Part shown: positions 1-7,735 of the stretch, in pieces
How the letters are laid out: each line of letters starts with the position of its first letter
Position numbering within the stretch: position 1 is the first letter of the stretch
NCBI GenBank assembly: GCA_017615615.1
Contig: JAFZZW010000063.1
Coordinates: 1 to 32,614, forward strand
DNA length: 32,614 nt
Direction: 5' to 3'
Origin: Bacteroidales bacterium
Lineage (GTDB): Bacteria; Bacteroidota; Bacteroidia; Bacteroidales; UBA932
Notes under the pieces: model-generated
The model's database searches: none
What the model was told of the DNA's origin: nothing
Seen by the model: only the letters and a program-made list of their open reading frames with translations
Made by a program: the position numbers and the translations under genes

Positions 1-24
1 CCCGACTGACGAGAGTCAGCCGGG
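1..24. other. Short hairpin at window edge
   Basis: A 10-nt arm, a 4-nt loop and a second 10-nt arm. Read on the minus strand every position pairs if one G-U wobble is allowed. Read on the plus strand there is one A-C mismatch, which hints that the minus-strand RNA is the relevant one. No T-run follows on either side, so terminator function is not shown. It could be the end signal of a gene outside the window. Confidence 0.35.
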
Positions 25-79
25 CATTCTTCGTTGCTGCACAACCTTTCTTAATGCGCTGACATCCAGCCACATGCAA

Positions 80-112
80 ATCGACCTCTGGGAGAATTTC
101 CCAGAGGTCGAT
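80..112 (-). terminator. Perfect 14-bp hairpin downstream of baiN
   Basis: Positions 80-93 are exactly complementary to 99-112, with a 5-nt loop (94-98). It starts 15 bp after the baiN stop in the direction of that gene's transcription. A T-run is lacking, so it may be a weak terminator or an RNA 3'-end stabiliser. The remaining bases of 25-79 show nothing recognisable. Confidence 0.5.
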
Positions 113-127
113 CAGTAAGTGCTTGAT

Positions 128-1351
128 TTACTGGAGATTCTGTGAAATTGCATGTGCGACTGTCCAGGCGGTGGACCAAGCGGCCTGGAGGTTGAAGCCG
201 CCGGTGACGGCGTCGACGTCAAGGACTTCTCCGGCAAAATAGAGGCCGGGAATACGGCGGGATTCGAGAGTGTCCGGCCGTATTTCGTTTAATGAAACCC
301 CGCCGCAGGTCACGAATTCTTCCTTGAAGCGAGCCCGGCCAATAATTTCGTAAGTATCAGAAATCAAGACATTTATAAGTCTTGCCATTCCTTTGCTCCC
401 AAGCTCTGCCCAACGGCAGTCCGGCCGGATGCCTGAGCGGCTGACCAGCAGGCGCCAAAGCCTGTCGCTCAGCATGGACGGGTGGCAATTGGCTATCATT
501 TTGTCCTTGTTGCTTTTCGACTGTCCGTCCAACAGTGCGCGGGCACCGGCTTCTCCGACGCCAATCCAGTTGACCAGAAGCGTCCCGCGATAACCGTTCT
601 CTGCAAGGTATCTTGCGGCGTACGATGATAGCCGCAAAGTTGCCGGGCCACTGACGCCCCAGTCGGTCAGAAGCAGAGTGCCGCGACTGCGGAACCGAGT
701 GCCGGCGAGGCCAAGGGTGACATTATCCACCACCGTACCCATGAGGGAGCGGAGGCCGGCATCGGCGACCTTGAGGGTAAATAAGGACGGGACGTCGGGG
801 ATCAGCTCGATGCCGGTGCCGGCAAGGAGGGATGCGGTGCCTCCGCCTGTGGTAAGGACGATGGCGGAGGGCCTTATCAGCGGGGAGATTTCTCCACTCC
901 GCTTCGCTCCGGTCGAAATGACAGAAAGGTCTGCTCCGACAGCCTCTACCTTGCTGTTGCACAGCACTTTAACGCCGCCGTCGCGCATCGCGCGTTCGAG
1001 CGTGCGGACTATCTGCATGGCGTCCTGGCTGGATGGGAAGACGCAATGGTCCGGCTGGACTGTAAACTTTACTCCGCGGGCCTCGAACCATCGCAGGCAA
1101 TCCTCCCATCCGAAACGCCCCAGGGCTTTGCGCATAAGCTTGTCCCCCCGGGGATAAACTTCTGCCAGAGACTGCACCCCCTCGAAGGTGTTGGTGATGT
1201 TGCAACGCCCGCCGCCGGTGACGGCGAGCTTGGCCATAAGCCGCGGCCCGGCCTCCAGGACGGTAATGGACCAATCCGGATGCAGAGAGGACAATTCAGC
1301 CGCGCAGAAACAGCCCGCGGCGCCTCCGCCTATTATGACGACGCTGCGCAC
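128..1351 (-). CDS. BaiN/HI0933-family NAD(P)/FAD-dependent oxidoreductase
   Basis: 407 aa flavoprotein of the HI0933/YhiN/BaiN family; the substrate cannot be told from sequence. The N-terminal dinucleotide-binding motif is GGGAAG (residues 8-13), followed by the family signature GGGRCNITN (46-54). A second FAD-binding stretch, GLYFAGEVLDVDAVTGG, lies near the C terminus (about 366-382). The start is a GTG at 1351, because the Rossmann motif begins within eight residues of it and no ATG fits better. Length is normal for the family. Oddity: residues about 142-157, just before the conserved VLTTGG strand, are encoded by a dispersed repeat (881-929), giving VISTGAKRSGEIS in place of the usual variable segment. 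The gene is divergent from the EF-hand protein operon, with about 56 bp between starts holding back-to-back TAnnTTTG boxes. Confidence 0.9.
   Translation of the reverse strand: MRSVVIIGGGAAGCFCAAELSSLHPDWSITVLEAGPRLMAKLAVTGGGRCNITNTFEGVQSLAEVYPRGDKLMRKALGRFGWEDCLRWFEARGVKFTVQPDHCVFPSSQDAMQIVRTLERAMRDGGVKVLCNSKVEAVGADLSVISTGAKRSGEISPLIRPSAIVLTTGGGTASLLAGTGIELIPDVPSLFTLKVADAGLRSLMGTVVDNVTLGLAGTRFRSRGTLLLTDWGVSGPATLRLSSYAARYLAENGYRGTLLVNWIGVGEAGARALLDGQSKSNKDKMIANCHPSMLSDRLWRLLVSRSGIRPDCRWAELGSKGMARLINVLISDTYEIIGRARFKEEFVTCGGVSLNEIRPDTLESRRIPGLYFAGEVLDVDAVTGGFNLQAAWSTAWTVAHAISQNLQ
881..929 (-). repeat. Dispersed repeat inserted in frame in baiN
   Basis: In gene sense it reads CTGTCATTTCGACC, then GGAGCGAAGCGGAG, then a self-complementary GGAGA-AA-TCTCC end (884-895 on the plus strand). 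It is translated as VISTGAKRSGEIS. A shorter relative with the same first 12 nt and a following GCGAAG lies in dnaX from 32577, in the same gene-sense orientation and the same VIS reading frame. Repeats beginning GTCATTTCGA are, from general knowledge, dispersed in several Bacteroidetes genomes. Confidence 0.7.
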
Positions 1352-1364
1352 GGCGTAAATATAT

Positions 1365-1385
1365 CAAAAATAATTCGTAAGTTTG
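1365..1385. promoter_or_regulatory. Divergent -7 boxes of baiN and EF-hand operon
   Basis: Minus strand TATTTTTG at 1365-1372 faces baiN. Plus strand TAAGTTTG at 1378-1385 faces the gene starting at 1408. Both fit the Bacteroidetes TAnnTTTG consensus. Neither has a clear TTG at the usual distance, so these are moderate calls based on the -7 element and position. Confidence 0.45.
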
Positions 1386-1407
1386 TAGGACTAACTGAAT
1401 AATTCCT

Positions 1408-3630
1408 ATGGCCAAAAAAGCAAAGAAAAATCCCGGCTACGAGTGGACCTACTGTTCCCTTGGCGGCGTAGTGCGCGTGAACATCAAGAACGGCGAGGAT
1501 ATCGCCCATCTGCGCGAACTGGACAAGAAGCTCTGGACCGTTCTCAGCTGCCCCACCGAGGGCCTCGAATTCCCCACGGAAACCCTCAAGATGATAGACA
1601 CCGACGGCGACGGCAAGATCCGCGTCGACGAAATCATCGCTGCAGCCGACTGGCTCTGCACCGTCCTCAAAGACAAAGACCTGCTGGTCAAAGGCCTTGA
1701 CACCCTCAAACTGGACCAGATCAACACCGGCTGCGAGGCCGGAGCCAAGCTCCTCAAATCGGCAAAGCAGATTCTCTCCAACCTCAAGCTCCAGAAGGAC
1801 GAAATCTCCATAGCCGACACCTCCGACAGCGTAGCCATCTTTGCAGAAACTACCGCCAACGGAGACGGCGTCATCACCGAGGCCGCCGCCCAGTCGGACC
1901 ACCTGAAGGATGTCATCCGCACCATTATGGACAAGGCCGGTTCCGCCATGGACCGCAGCGGCCAACCCGGTATCACCCAGGAACATATAGAGTCGTTCTA
2001 CTCCGCTCTGGCCGACTACAAGGCCTGGCAGGAGGCGGCCACAAAGGACATTTTCCCCTTCGGTGACGATACCCAGGCCGCCCTGGATGCCGCGAACGTC
2101 CTCAAGGACAAGGTGGCCGATTACTTCATGCGCTGCAAGCTCATCGCATTCACGGAACTCGCAGCCCCCGCAGTCGACGTATCCGCCGAGAAGATCAGCG
2201 CCATATCGGACCACAATCTCTCCGCCGAGGCCGAGGAAATCGCCAAGTATCCCATCGCACGTCCATCCAAAGAGGGCGTAATCGTTTTCGACGCCGTCAA
2301 CCCCGCATGGAAGGCACGTTTCAACGCCCTTGCCGCCATCGTATTCAAGGGCAAGGACAGCGTCAATGAGGCCGAATGGAACGCCATGCTCGCATCCTTC
2401 GCCCCTTACGTTGCATGGAAAGACTCCAAGAAGGGCGAATCAGTAGAGAGCCTCGGGCTCGACGCCGTCAAGGCACTTCTGAAGGCAGACGACAAGCAGG
2501 TCCTCCTCGACCTCATAGTGGCCGATAAAGCCCTGGAGGAAGAAGCCAACTCCATAGACGAGGTCAACAAGCTGATGCACCTCTACCGCGACTTCTACAA
2601 GCTCCTCAAGAACTACGTAATACTGAGCGACTTCTATTCCCCCAAGCCGGAGGAAATGGCGATATTCGAGGCCGGCAAGCTGTACATAGACCAGCGCTGC
2701 TGCCGCGTCTGCGTACGCGTCGCCGACATGGGCAAGCACGCCGACATGTCCGGCCTCAGCGGGATGTTCCTCCTCTATTGCGTCTGCACTTCCAAGACGA
2801 CGGGAAAGACCATGGATATCGTAGCCGTCATGACCGACGGCCCCACCAGGAACCTCCGCCCCGGCACCAACGGCGTGTTCTACGACAGGGAAGGCCTCGA
2901 TTACGACGCAACCATCGTCCGCATAGTAGAGAATCCCCTGAGCATCAAGCAGGCCTTCTGGGCGCCGTACGTCAAGTTCTGGAACTGGATTACCGGCCTG
3001 GTCAACAAATCGGCCGCAGAGAAGGACGCCAAGGCCATGGAGAGCCTCCAGGCTGGCGCCGAGGCCGCCCCGGCAGACGCCGCGGCCAAGAAGCAGCCGT
3101 TCGACATCGGCAAATTCGCCGGCATCTTCGCCGCCGTTGGCATGGCCCTCGGCCTTCTGGGTGCCGCCATCGCGGGTATCGTGGCCGGCATCGCCAAACT
3201 GCCCTGGTGGGGCTTCATCCTCATCATTCTCGGCATAATGCTGATTATTTCCGGCCCTTCCTGCTTCATCGCCTGGGGCAAGCTGCGCCGCCGCAACCTA
3301 GGCCCCGTCCTCAATGCCAACGGCTGGGCCGTCAACTCCGGCGCCGTGGTCAATATCCCGTTCGGCCGCACCCTCACCAGCGTCGCCAAGTATCCCAAGC
3401 TCAAGCTGGACGACCCGTATAAGCCCAAGGTGCCTCTGTGGCGCAGGATCCTCTGCTGGTTCCTCGCGATTGCCCTGGTGGCCTTCGGAGTCCTGTTCTT
3501 CACCGACAACCTCAAGTGCATCGGCCTTCCTTTCCATAAGGACAAGCCCGCCGAAGAGCAGGTTGAGCAGGCTGCGCCTGAGGTTGAACCGCAAGCTGAA
3601 GTCGAACTGTCAGACGCCGTCCAGGAATAA
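1408..3630 (+). CDS. EF-hand multi-pass membrane protein, unknown function
   Basis: 740 aa. I do not recognise a named family. The large N-terminal soluble part holds a canonical EF-hand loop, DTDGDGKIRVDE (residues 64-75; D64, D66, D68 and E75 in the ligand positions). A degenerate loop, TANGDGVITEAA (149-160), lacks the first acidic ligand. The two could form an EF-hand pair with one Ca site. Residues about 571-592, 597-618 and 682-703 are hydrophobic and form three likely membrane segments near the C terminus. The tail is acidic (E/Q/P rich). There is no signal peptide, so the N-terminal domain is probably cytoplasmic. The start ATG lies about 22 bp after a TAAGTTTG box. Its TAA shares one base with the ATG of the glycosyltransferase gene, suggesting translational coupling and a joint envelope role. 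Function remains open. Confidence 0.85.
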   Translation: MAKKAKKNPGYEWTYCSLGGVVRVNIKNGEDIAHLRELDKKLWTVLSCPTEGLEFPTETLKMIDTDGDGKIRVDEIIAAADWLCTVLKDKDLLVKGLDTLKLDQINTGCEAGAKLLKSAKQILSNLKLQKDEISIADTSDSVAIFAETTANGDGVITEAAAQSDHLKDVIRTIMDKAGSAMDRSGQPGITQEHIESFYSALADYKAWQEAATKDIFPFGDDTQAALDAANVLKDKVADYFMRCKLIAFTELAAPAVDVSAEKISAISDHNLSAEAEEIAKYPIARPSKEGVIVFDAVNPAWKARFNALAAIVFKGKDSVNEAEWNAMLASFAPYVAWKDSKKGESVESLGLDAVKALLKADDKQVLLDLIVADKALEEEANSIDEVNKLMHLYRDFYKLLKNYVILSDFYSPKPEEMAIFEAGKLYIDQRCCRVCVRVADMGKHADMSGLSGMFLLYCVCTSKTTGKTMDIVAVMTDGPTRNLRPGTNGVFYDREGLDYDATIVRIVENPLSIKQAFWAPYVKFWNWITGLVNKSAAEKDAKAMESLQAGAEAAPADAAAKKQPFDIGKFAGIFAAVGMALGLLGAAIAGIVAGIAKLPWWGFILIILGIMLIISGPSCFIAWGKLRRRNLGPVLNANGWAVNSGAVVNIPFGRTLTSVAKYPKLKLDDPYKPKVPLWRRILCWFLAIALVAFGVLFFTDNLKCIGLPFHKDKPAEEQVEQAAPEVEPQAEVELSDAVQE

Positions 3631-4838
3631 TGGAATTCTCCGATAAACTTAACCTGATCAAGCCCAAACAGGCCAACGTAGGTCTTTTCAACGACTGTTT
3701 TCCTCCGGTTATGGACGGCGTATCCGTCTGCATGGAGAATTATGCCTTCTGGCTTCAGAAAATGGTCGGAAAAGTCAATGTGATTACGCCGAAGGTACCA
3801 GGTACCGATTATGACAAGCTTCCTTATGAGGTGCTGAGTTACTTCAGCTTCCCGGTGCCCAAGCGCCCTCCTTATGTTACCGGCATAGCGGAGGTGGACC
3901 CTGTCTTTGTGGCCAGCATTCTCAAGACCCGCTTCAAGATAGTCCACGCCCATTGCCCGTTCGGGAGCGGGAGCCTGGCCCAGAGAATCGCCAAGTTCCA
4001 GGGCATCCCCATGATAGCCACGTTCCACTCCAAGTACCGTGACGATTTCTCCCGCGTGTTCGTCAAGCCGGTGGTCGACGTAATCATCAAATACATAATC
4101 GATTTCTACGAGAAGGCCGACCTCGTGTGGGTACCTCAGGAATCCGTGATAGAAGTCATGCGCGAGTATGGCTTCAAGGGCAACGTGGAGGTTATGGACA
4201 ACGGCTCCGACCTCGTAGCCGATTATTCCGAAGAATTCTTCGCCGATGCCCGTAAGGAATTGGGTATCAAGCCGGGAGAATTGGTCTTGCTGTTCGTCGG
4301 ACAGCATATATGGGAGAAGAATCCCCGCCTCGTCATAGAGTCTCTGGCCCGTATGAAGGATGTCCCCTTCAAGATGTTCTTCGTGGGCAGGGGATATGCC
4401 GAAAACGAGATGCGCGAACTCGTGGAAGCCAGGGGCCTGTCGGACAAAGTCACGTTTACGGGCAATATCGGCGAGCGTGATGTCATCACCCGCTATTATG
4501 CAGCGGCAGACCTGTTCCTGTTCCCTTCGCTGTACGACAACGCTCCACTGGTGGTGCGTGAAGCGGCAGCACTTCATACCGCTTCCGTAATGGCCGAGGG
4601 CTCTACCGCATCCACCATTATCAGGGACGGCGTCAACGGCTTCCTGGTGGAGAATACGGTCGAGTCCATGGAATCCAGGCTCCGGGCTCTCGCCGCCGAC
4701 CGCGACCTCCTCCGCCGCGCCGGCCTGGAGGCCTCCCGCACTATCGTCCGCAGCTGGGAAGACTGTGTGGGCGAGGCCCTCGACCGCTATAATATGCTTC
4801 TGAAAATCAGGAACTTGCCAACAATAGACAGAATATGA
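3630..4838 (+). CDS. GT4-family glycosyltransferase, diacylglycerol glucosyltransferase-like
   Basis: 402 aa, two Rossmann-like halves typical of GT-B enzymes. The N-terminal half has GLFNDCFPPVMDGVSV (acceptor side) and VHAHCPFGSGSLAQRIAK followed by ATFHSKYRDDF (about 105-135). The C-terminal half has the retaining-GT4 nucleotide-sugar region DNAPLVVREAAAL (about 302-314) and the following GSTASTIIRDGVNGFLVEN. The combination resembles bacterial 1,2-diacylglycerol 3-glucosyltransferases, so a membrane glycolipid product is plausible; the real acceptor and donor are inferred. It is cytoplasmic or peripheral on the inner membrane. It overlaps the upstream gene by 1 nt and the downstream nitroreductase by 4 nt (ATGA), so all three are probably made from one mRNA. 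Confidence 0.85.
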   Translation: MEFSDKLNLIKPKQANVGLFNDCFPPVMDGVSVCMENYAFWLQKMVGKVNVITPKVPGTDYDKLPYEVLSYFSFPVPKRPPYVTGIAEVDPVFVASILKTRFKIVHAHCPFGSGSLAQRIAKFQGIPMIATFHSKYRDDFSRVFVKPVVDVIIKYIIDFYEKADLVWVPQESVIEVMREYGFKGNVEVMDNGSDLVADYSEEFFADARKELGIKPGELVLLFVGQHIWEKNPRLVIESLARMKDVPFKMFFVGRGYAENEMRELVEARGLSDKVTFTGNIGERDVITRYYAAADLFLFPSLYDNAPLVVREAAALHTASVMAEGSTASTIIRDGVNGFLVENTVESMESRLRALAADRDLLRRAGLEASRTIVRSWEDCVGEALDRYNMLLKIRNLPTIDRI

Positions 4839-5437
4839 AACGTTTTCTCCCCGCATTTGCACTTCTGCTTATGATCACAGCATGCAACAACACCCCGGCG
4901 GCCGATCCCGCCAAGGCAGTACTCGACAATATCGCAACCCGTACAAGCATCCGTGCCTTTACTGACGAGCCTGTGAGCGACGCCGATATAGAGACCCTCC
5001 TCCGTGCCGCCATGGCGGCTCCTTCGGCCATGAACCGCCAGCCCTGGGAGTTCATCGTCCTCAGCGACCGCGACTCCCTGAATGCCCTCGCAGGCAAACT
5101 CCGTCACGCAAGGATGCTCGAGCAGGCGCCTCTCGCCATTGTGGTGTGCGCCGAGACGATGCTTACGCTTCGCGACGGCACCGTGGTGGAGAATATGTTC
5201 TGGGAGCATGACGCCTCAGCCGCTACCGAGAACCTTTTGCTTGCCGCCCACGCCATAGGTCTGGGCGCAGTCTGGACCGCAGCCTCCGATCCTGAGCGTT
5301 CCGCCATCATCAAGGAAGCCCTCGGTATAACCGGAACAGTAATGCCTCTTTGCGTCGTTCCCATAGGCCATCCCGCCGAGAATCCGGAACCCAAGGATAA
5401 ATGGAAACTGGAAAAAATCCATTATAACTGCTGGTAG
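4835..5437 (+). CDS. Nitroreductase-family lipoprotein
   Basis: 200 aa. The nitroreductase fold is shown by RTSIRAFTDEPV (about 36-47, FMN-phosphate region), APSAMNRQPWEFIVL (about 62-76), the helix with NLLLAAHAIGLGAVW and the C-terminal PIGHPAENPEPKDKWK. It is likely an FMN-dependent reductase using NAD(P)H. The N terminus MKRFLPAFALLLMITAC is a classical lipoprotein signal with Cys17 in the lipobox, so the enzyme would sit outside the cytoplasm. That is odd for an NAD(P)H-linked flavoprotein. The ATG overlaps the stop of the glycosyltransferase by 4 nt. It is the last gene of the operon and converges on pbpC 8 bp away; only a short 5-bp hairpin lies there. Confidence 0.88.
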   Translation: MKRFLPAFALLLMITACNNTPAADPAKAVLDNIATRTSIRAFTDEPVSDADIETLLRAAMAAPSAMNRQPWEFIVLSDRDSLNALAGKLRHARMLEQAPLAIVVCAETMLTLRDGTVVENMFWEHDASAATENLLLAAHAIGLGAVWTAASDPERSAIIKEALGITGTVMPLCVVPIGHPAENPEPKDKWKLEKIHYNCW

Positions 5438-5445
5438 CAGGACAA

Positions 5446-7698
5446 CTACTTTACCGTAAAGATAACGGCTCTGGAAGCCCCGCCGGCGTCCATCACCGTA
5501 AGCATGTGCCGTCCGGGCTCGGGGTGCAGCAGCAGGTCGTGTTCGCCGACGGTCTGGCCTGCGAATTCGTCGTCAAGGTGCCAGAACAGCACTGCGGTGG
5601 GGTCGCGGTGAGCGGCCCGCACCACGAAGCCCTGCTCCTTCCCGCTGAGCGAGCGTGTAGTCACTACTGTTATCCCGTTTTGCGGGTAGATGATTTCTAT
5701 TGGATTACCCTGGTCGGAGTAGGCGTCGAAGTCGGGATGCTTGGGAGGTAACGGCCTGTAATCCAGGTGGTTCTTCATGTAGTACCATTCCATGGCGGGG
5801 GGCAGAACGAACCATACTGCCTCCACCATTTTCTCTACAGGATAGCAGCTGCTGTTGACCAGGTAATTGCGGTCGGCATCCAGATGTACCAGCCGGTGAT
5901 ACTTGCACTCGTCGGGCCTTTCCTTTATGTCCGGTACCCAAACCGTATCGACCTGCGGGCAGATGCGGCTTGCAGGCAGGCCGCTCTGATGGCAGACCTC
6001 CAGGGGGACCATGTCGTCCAACGGCTTGCTGAACCAGCGTGTGGAGGGGAGTGCGGTTATCACGTCGAAAAGTACAGGCGCTGCGTATTGCACTCCCGTC
6101 ATGCCCGAGCGGCCCTCGCCGTCGCTGTTGCCTACCCAGACGCCAGCCACGTAGTCGTGCGTGACCCCTACGCTCCAGGCGTCGCGGTTGCCCCAGCTGG
6201 TTCCGGTTTTCCATGCCACCTTGCGCCCGGAGCTGAACTCTCTCCAGGACGACTCTTCCTCGGGCCTTCCGGCCTTGCTCAACGCCTCGAATGTCAGCCA
6301 TATGGATGCCCTGCCCAGGGGCGTTGAATCCTCCTCGCACGCCAGTTCTCGCGCCATCATCAGATATGCGTTCACGAGGCTTCCGAGCGTGATTTCCGCG
6401 CCTCCGAGAATCAGCGAGAGGCCGTAATGGTCGGCGTCGCGGTTAATCGTGGAGAATCCCATTTCCTGCAGCAGCTCAAGGAATTCCGGTACGCCGTACC
6501 GCTCCAGCATACGTACCGAGGGGACGTTCAGCGAGCGCTCGATGACCTCGTCTGCCGGGACGGCGCCGTCGAACTCCCGGGAGTAGTTGTGAGGCGAGAA
6601 GTTGTTGTAATTGTACGGTGTATCCTTGATGAGCGTTCCGGGCAGGATGAGGCCTTTGTCGAGCATGGCGGCGTAGAGCAGGGGCTTGAGGGTACTGCCG
6701 CTGGAACGGGCGGCGGGAATCATGTCTACGTCGGCCCCCCGCAGACCGCTTGCAAGCCCCTTGGTGTTGCCGTAATAGGCTACGGTCTCCCCGGTCTGCA
6801 CGCTGCGGACGAGGATGCCCATGTTGTCCACCAGATTGTTGTGGTAATCGGCGAAATAGGACTTGGCGACCGCGTTAACCCTGTCCTGCAGTACGGGGTC
6901 GAGCGAGCATACGTACGCCTTGTCGCCGCCCTCGGCCCGCAGCCTTTCCAGCAGGTGGTAGGCCTTGTCCGGCATAGGCAGGGGCTTGTCCGGAAGCGGC
7001 TCGTCCTTGGCCAGCTCGCACTCCACTTCGTCTATGACACCCCTGGCCTGCAGCTTGTCCAGCAGGAAGTTGCGCTTTTCCAGCAGGTGTTCGCGCCCGC
7101 GCCCCGGGTGAATCAGGGCGGGGGAGTTGGGCAGTACCGCAAGCATGGCGCTTTCCGCCCAGGACAGTTCGTCGGCGGGGCGTCCGAAGTACCTCCATGC
7201 CGCGGCCTCTATCCCCACGACGTTGCCTCCGAAAGGGGCGTTGGATGCATAAAGCAGAAGTATCTCTTTTTTTGAACAGCGCAGTTCCAGGCGGGTCGCC
7301 AGCACGGCCTCCAGCAGTTTCTCCGGAATGGAACGCGGGGCGTCCGGACGGCTCAGGCGAATTACCTGCATGGTGATGGTGCTGGCGCCGGAGACTACCT
7401 CGCGGCGGCTCAGGTTCTGCCGCACGGCACGCCCTATGGAAAGGAAATCGATGCCCGGATGCCACCAGAAACGCTTGTCCTCGTATGCAACGATGCATTT
7501 GGCGAATTTCTCGGGGACGGCTTCCGCAGGCTCGAAGTACCACTGTCCCTCATCGGAGATGCGAGCGCCCATGAGCGTGCCGTCGGCGGTGGTGAGCGTT
7601 GCGCTGAGCGGCTGGTGGAAAAGATGCCTCGGCAGGCAGAACAGATAAAGCAGCGCGAAAGGTGCTATTATCAAAATTATTTTCTTAAATTTGGACAT
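5446..7698 (-). CDS. pbpC: Penicillin-binding protein 1C
   Basis: Bifunctional class A penicillin-binding protein: polymerises lipid II glycan chains and carries a transpeptidase domain in the periplasm. 750 aa from the ATG at 7698. There is an N-terminal membrane anchor (about 6-21), a GT51 transglycosylase with catalytic Glu in YEDKRFWWHPGID (about 72-84), and the ITMQVIRL and RSIPEKLLEAVLATRLE motifs. The transpeptidase has SGSTLKP (SxxK, about 329), SLN and KTGTSWG (about 495). A C-terminal BiPBP_C-like domain follows. A TTG start at 7707 would fall inside the -7 promoter box, so ATG 7698 is preferred. It is divergent from the alpha-2-macroglobulin, its usual partner gene in bacteria, with which it is thought to cooperate in wall repair and defence. 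Confidence 0.95.
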   Translation of the reverse strand: MSKFKKIILIIAPFALLYLFCLPRHLFHQPLSATLTTADGTLMGARISDEGQWYFEPAEAVPEKFAKCIVAYEDKRFWWHPGIDFLSIGRAVRQNLSRREVVSGASTITMQVIRLSRPDAPRSIPEKLLEAVLATRLELRCSKKEILLLYASNAPFGGNVVGIEAAAWRYFGRPADELSWAESAMLAVLPNSPALIHPGRGREHLLEKRNFLLDKLQARGVIDEVECELAKDEPLPDKPLPMPDKAYHLLERLRAEGGDKAYVCSLDPVLQDRVNAVAKSYFADYHNNLVDNMGILVRSVQTGETVAYYGNTKGLASGLRGADVDMIPAARSSGSTLKPLLYAAMLDKGLILPGTLIKDTPYNYNNFSPHNYSREFDGAVPADEVIERSLNVPSVRMLERYGVPEFLELLQEMGFSTINRDADHYGLSLILGGAEITLGSLVNAYLMMARELACEEDSTPLGRASIWLTFEALSKAGRPEEESSWREFSSGRKVAWKTGTSWGNRDAWSVGVTHDYVAGVWVGNSDGEGRSGMTGVQYAAPVLFDVITALPSTRWFSKPLDDMVPLEVCHQSGLPASRICPQVDTVWVPDIKERPDECKYHRLVHLDADRNYLVNSSCYPVEKMVEAVWFVLPPAMEWYYMKNHLDYRPLPPKHPDFDAYSDQGNPIEIIYPQNGITVVTTRSLSGKEQGFVVRAAHRDPTAVLFWHLDDEFAGQTVGEHDLLLHPEPGRHMLTVMDAGGASRAVIFTVK
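7686..7693 (+). promoter_or_regulatory. Possible -7 box for the macroglobulin gene
   Basis: TAAATTTG on the plus strand, about 28 bp before the ATG at 7722. It fits TAnnTTTG, but no TTG lies at the usual -33 distance. It sits inside the first codons of pbpC. Confidence 0.3.
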
Positions 7699-7704
7699 CT
7701 GTAA

Positions 7705-7735
7705 CAAAAGTACGCATTTCTATGAAACTTGCCAA
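7705..7735 (-). promoter_or_regulatory. pbpC promoter, nearly leaderless
   Basis: On the minus strand TTG (7735-7733), 20-bp spacer, TACTTTTG (7712-7705). Only six bases separate the box from ATG 7698, so transcription would begin at or next to the start codon. The -33 element lies inside the first codons of the divergent macroglobulin gene. Confidence 0.6.

Noticed and set aside
1-24. CTGACGA motif resembling the CUGANGA core of a hammerhead ribozyme
   Set aside because: No GAAA partner, third stem or cleavage-site context follows; the bases are explained by a simple hairpin.
2901-4862. 653-codon open frame on the minus strand
   Set aside because: Antisense to the EF-hand protein and glycosyltransferase genes; explained by GC-rich codon use. 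The product shows no recognisable motifs.
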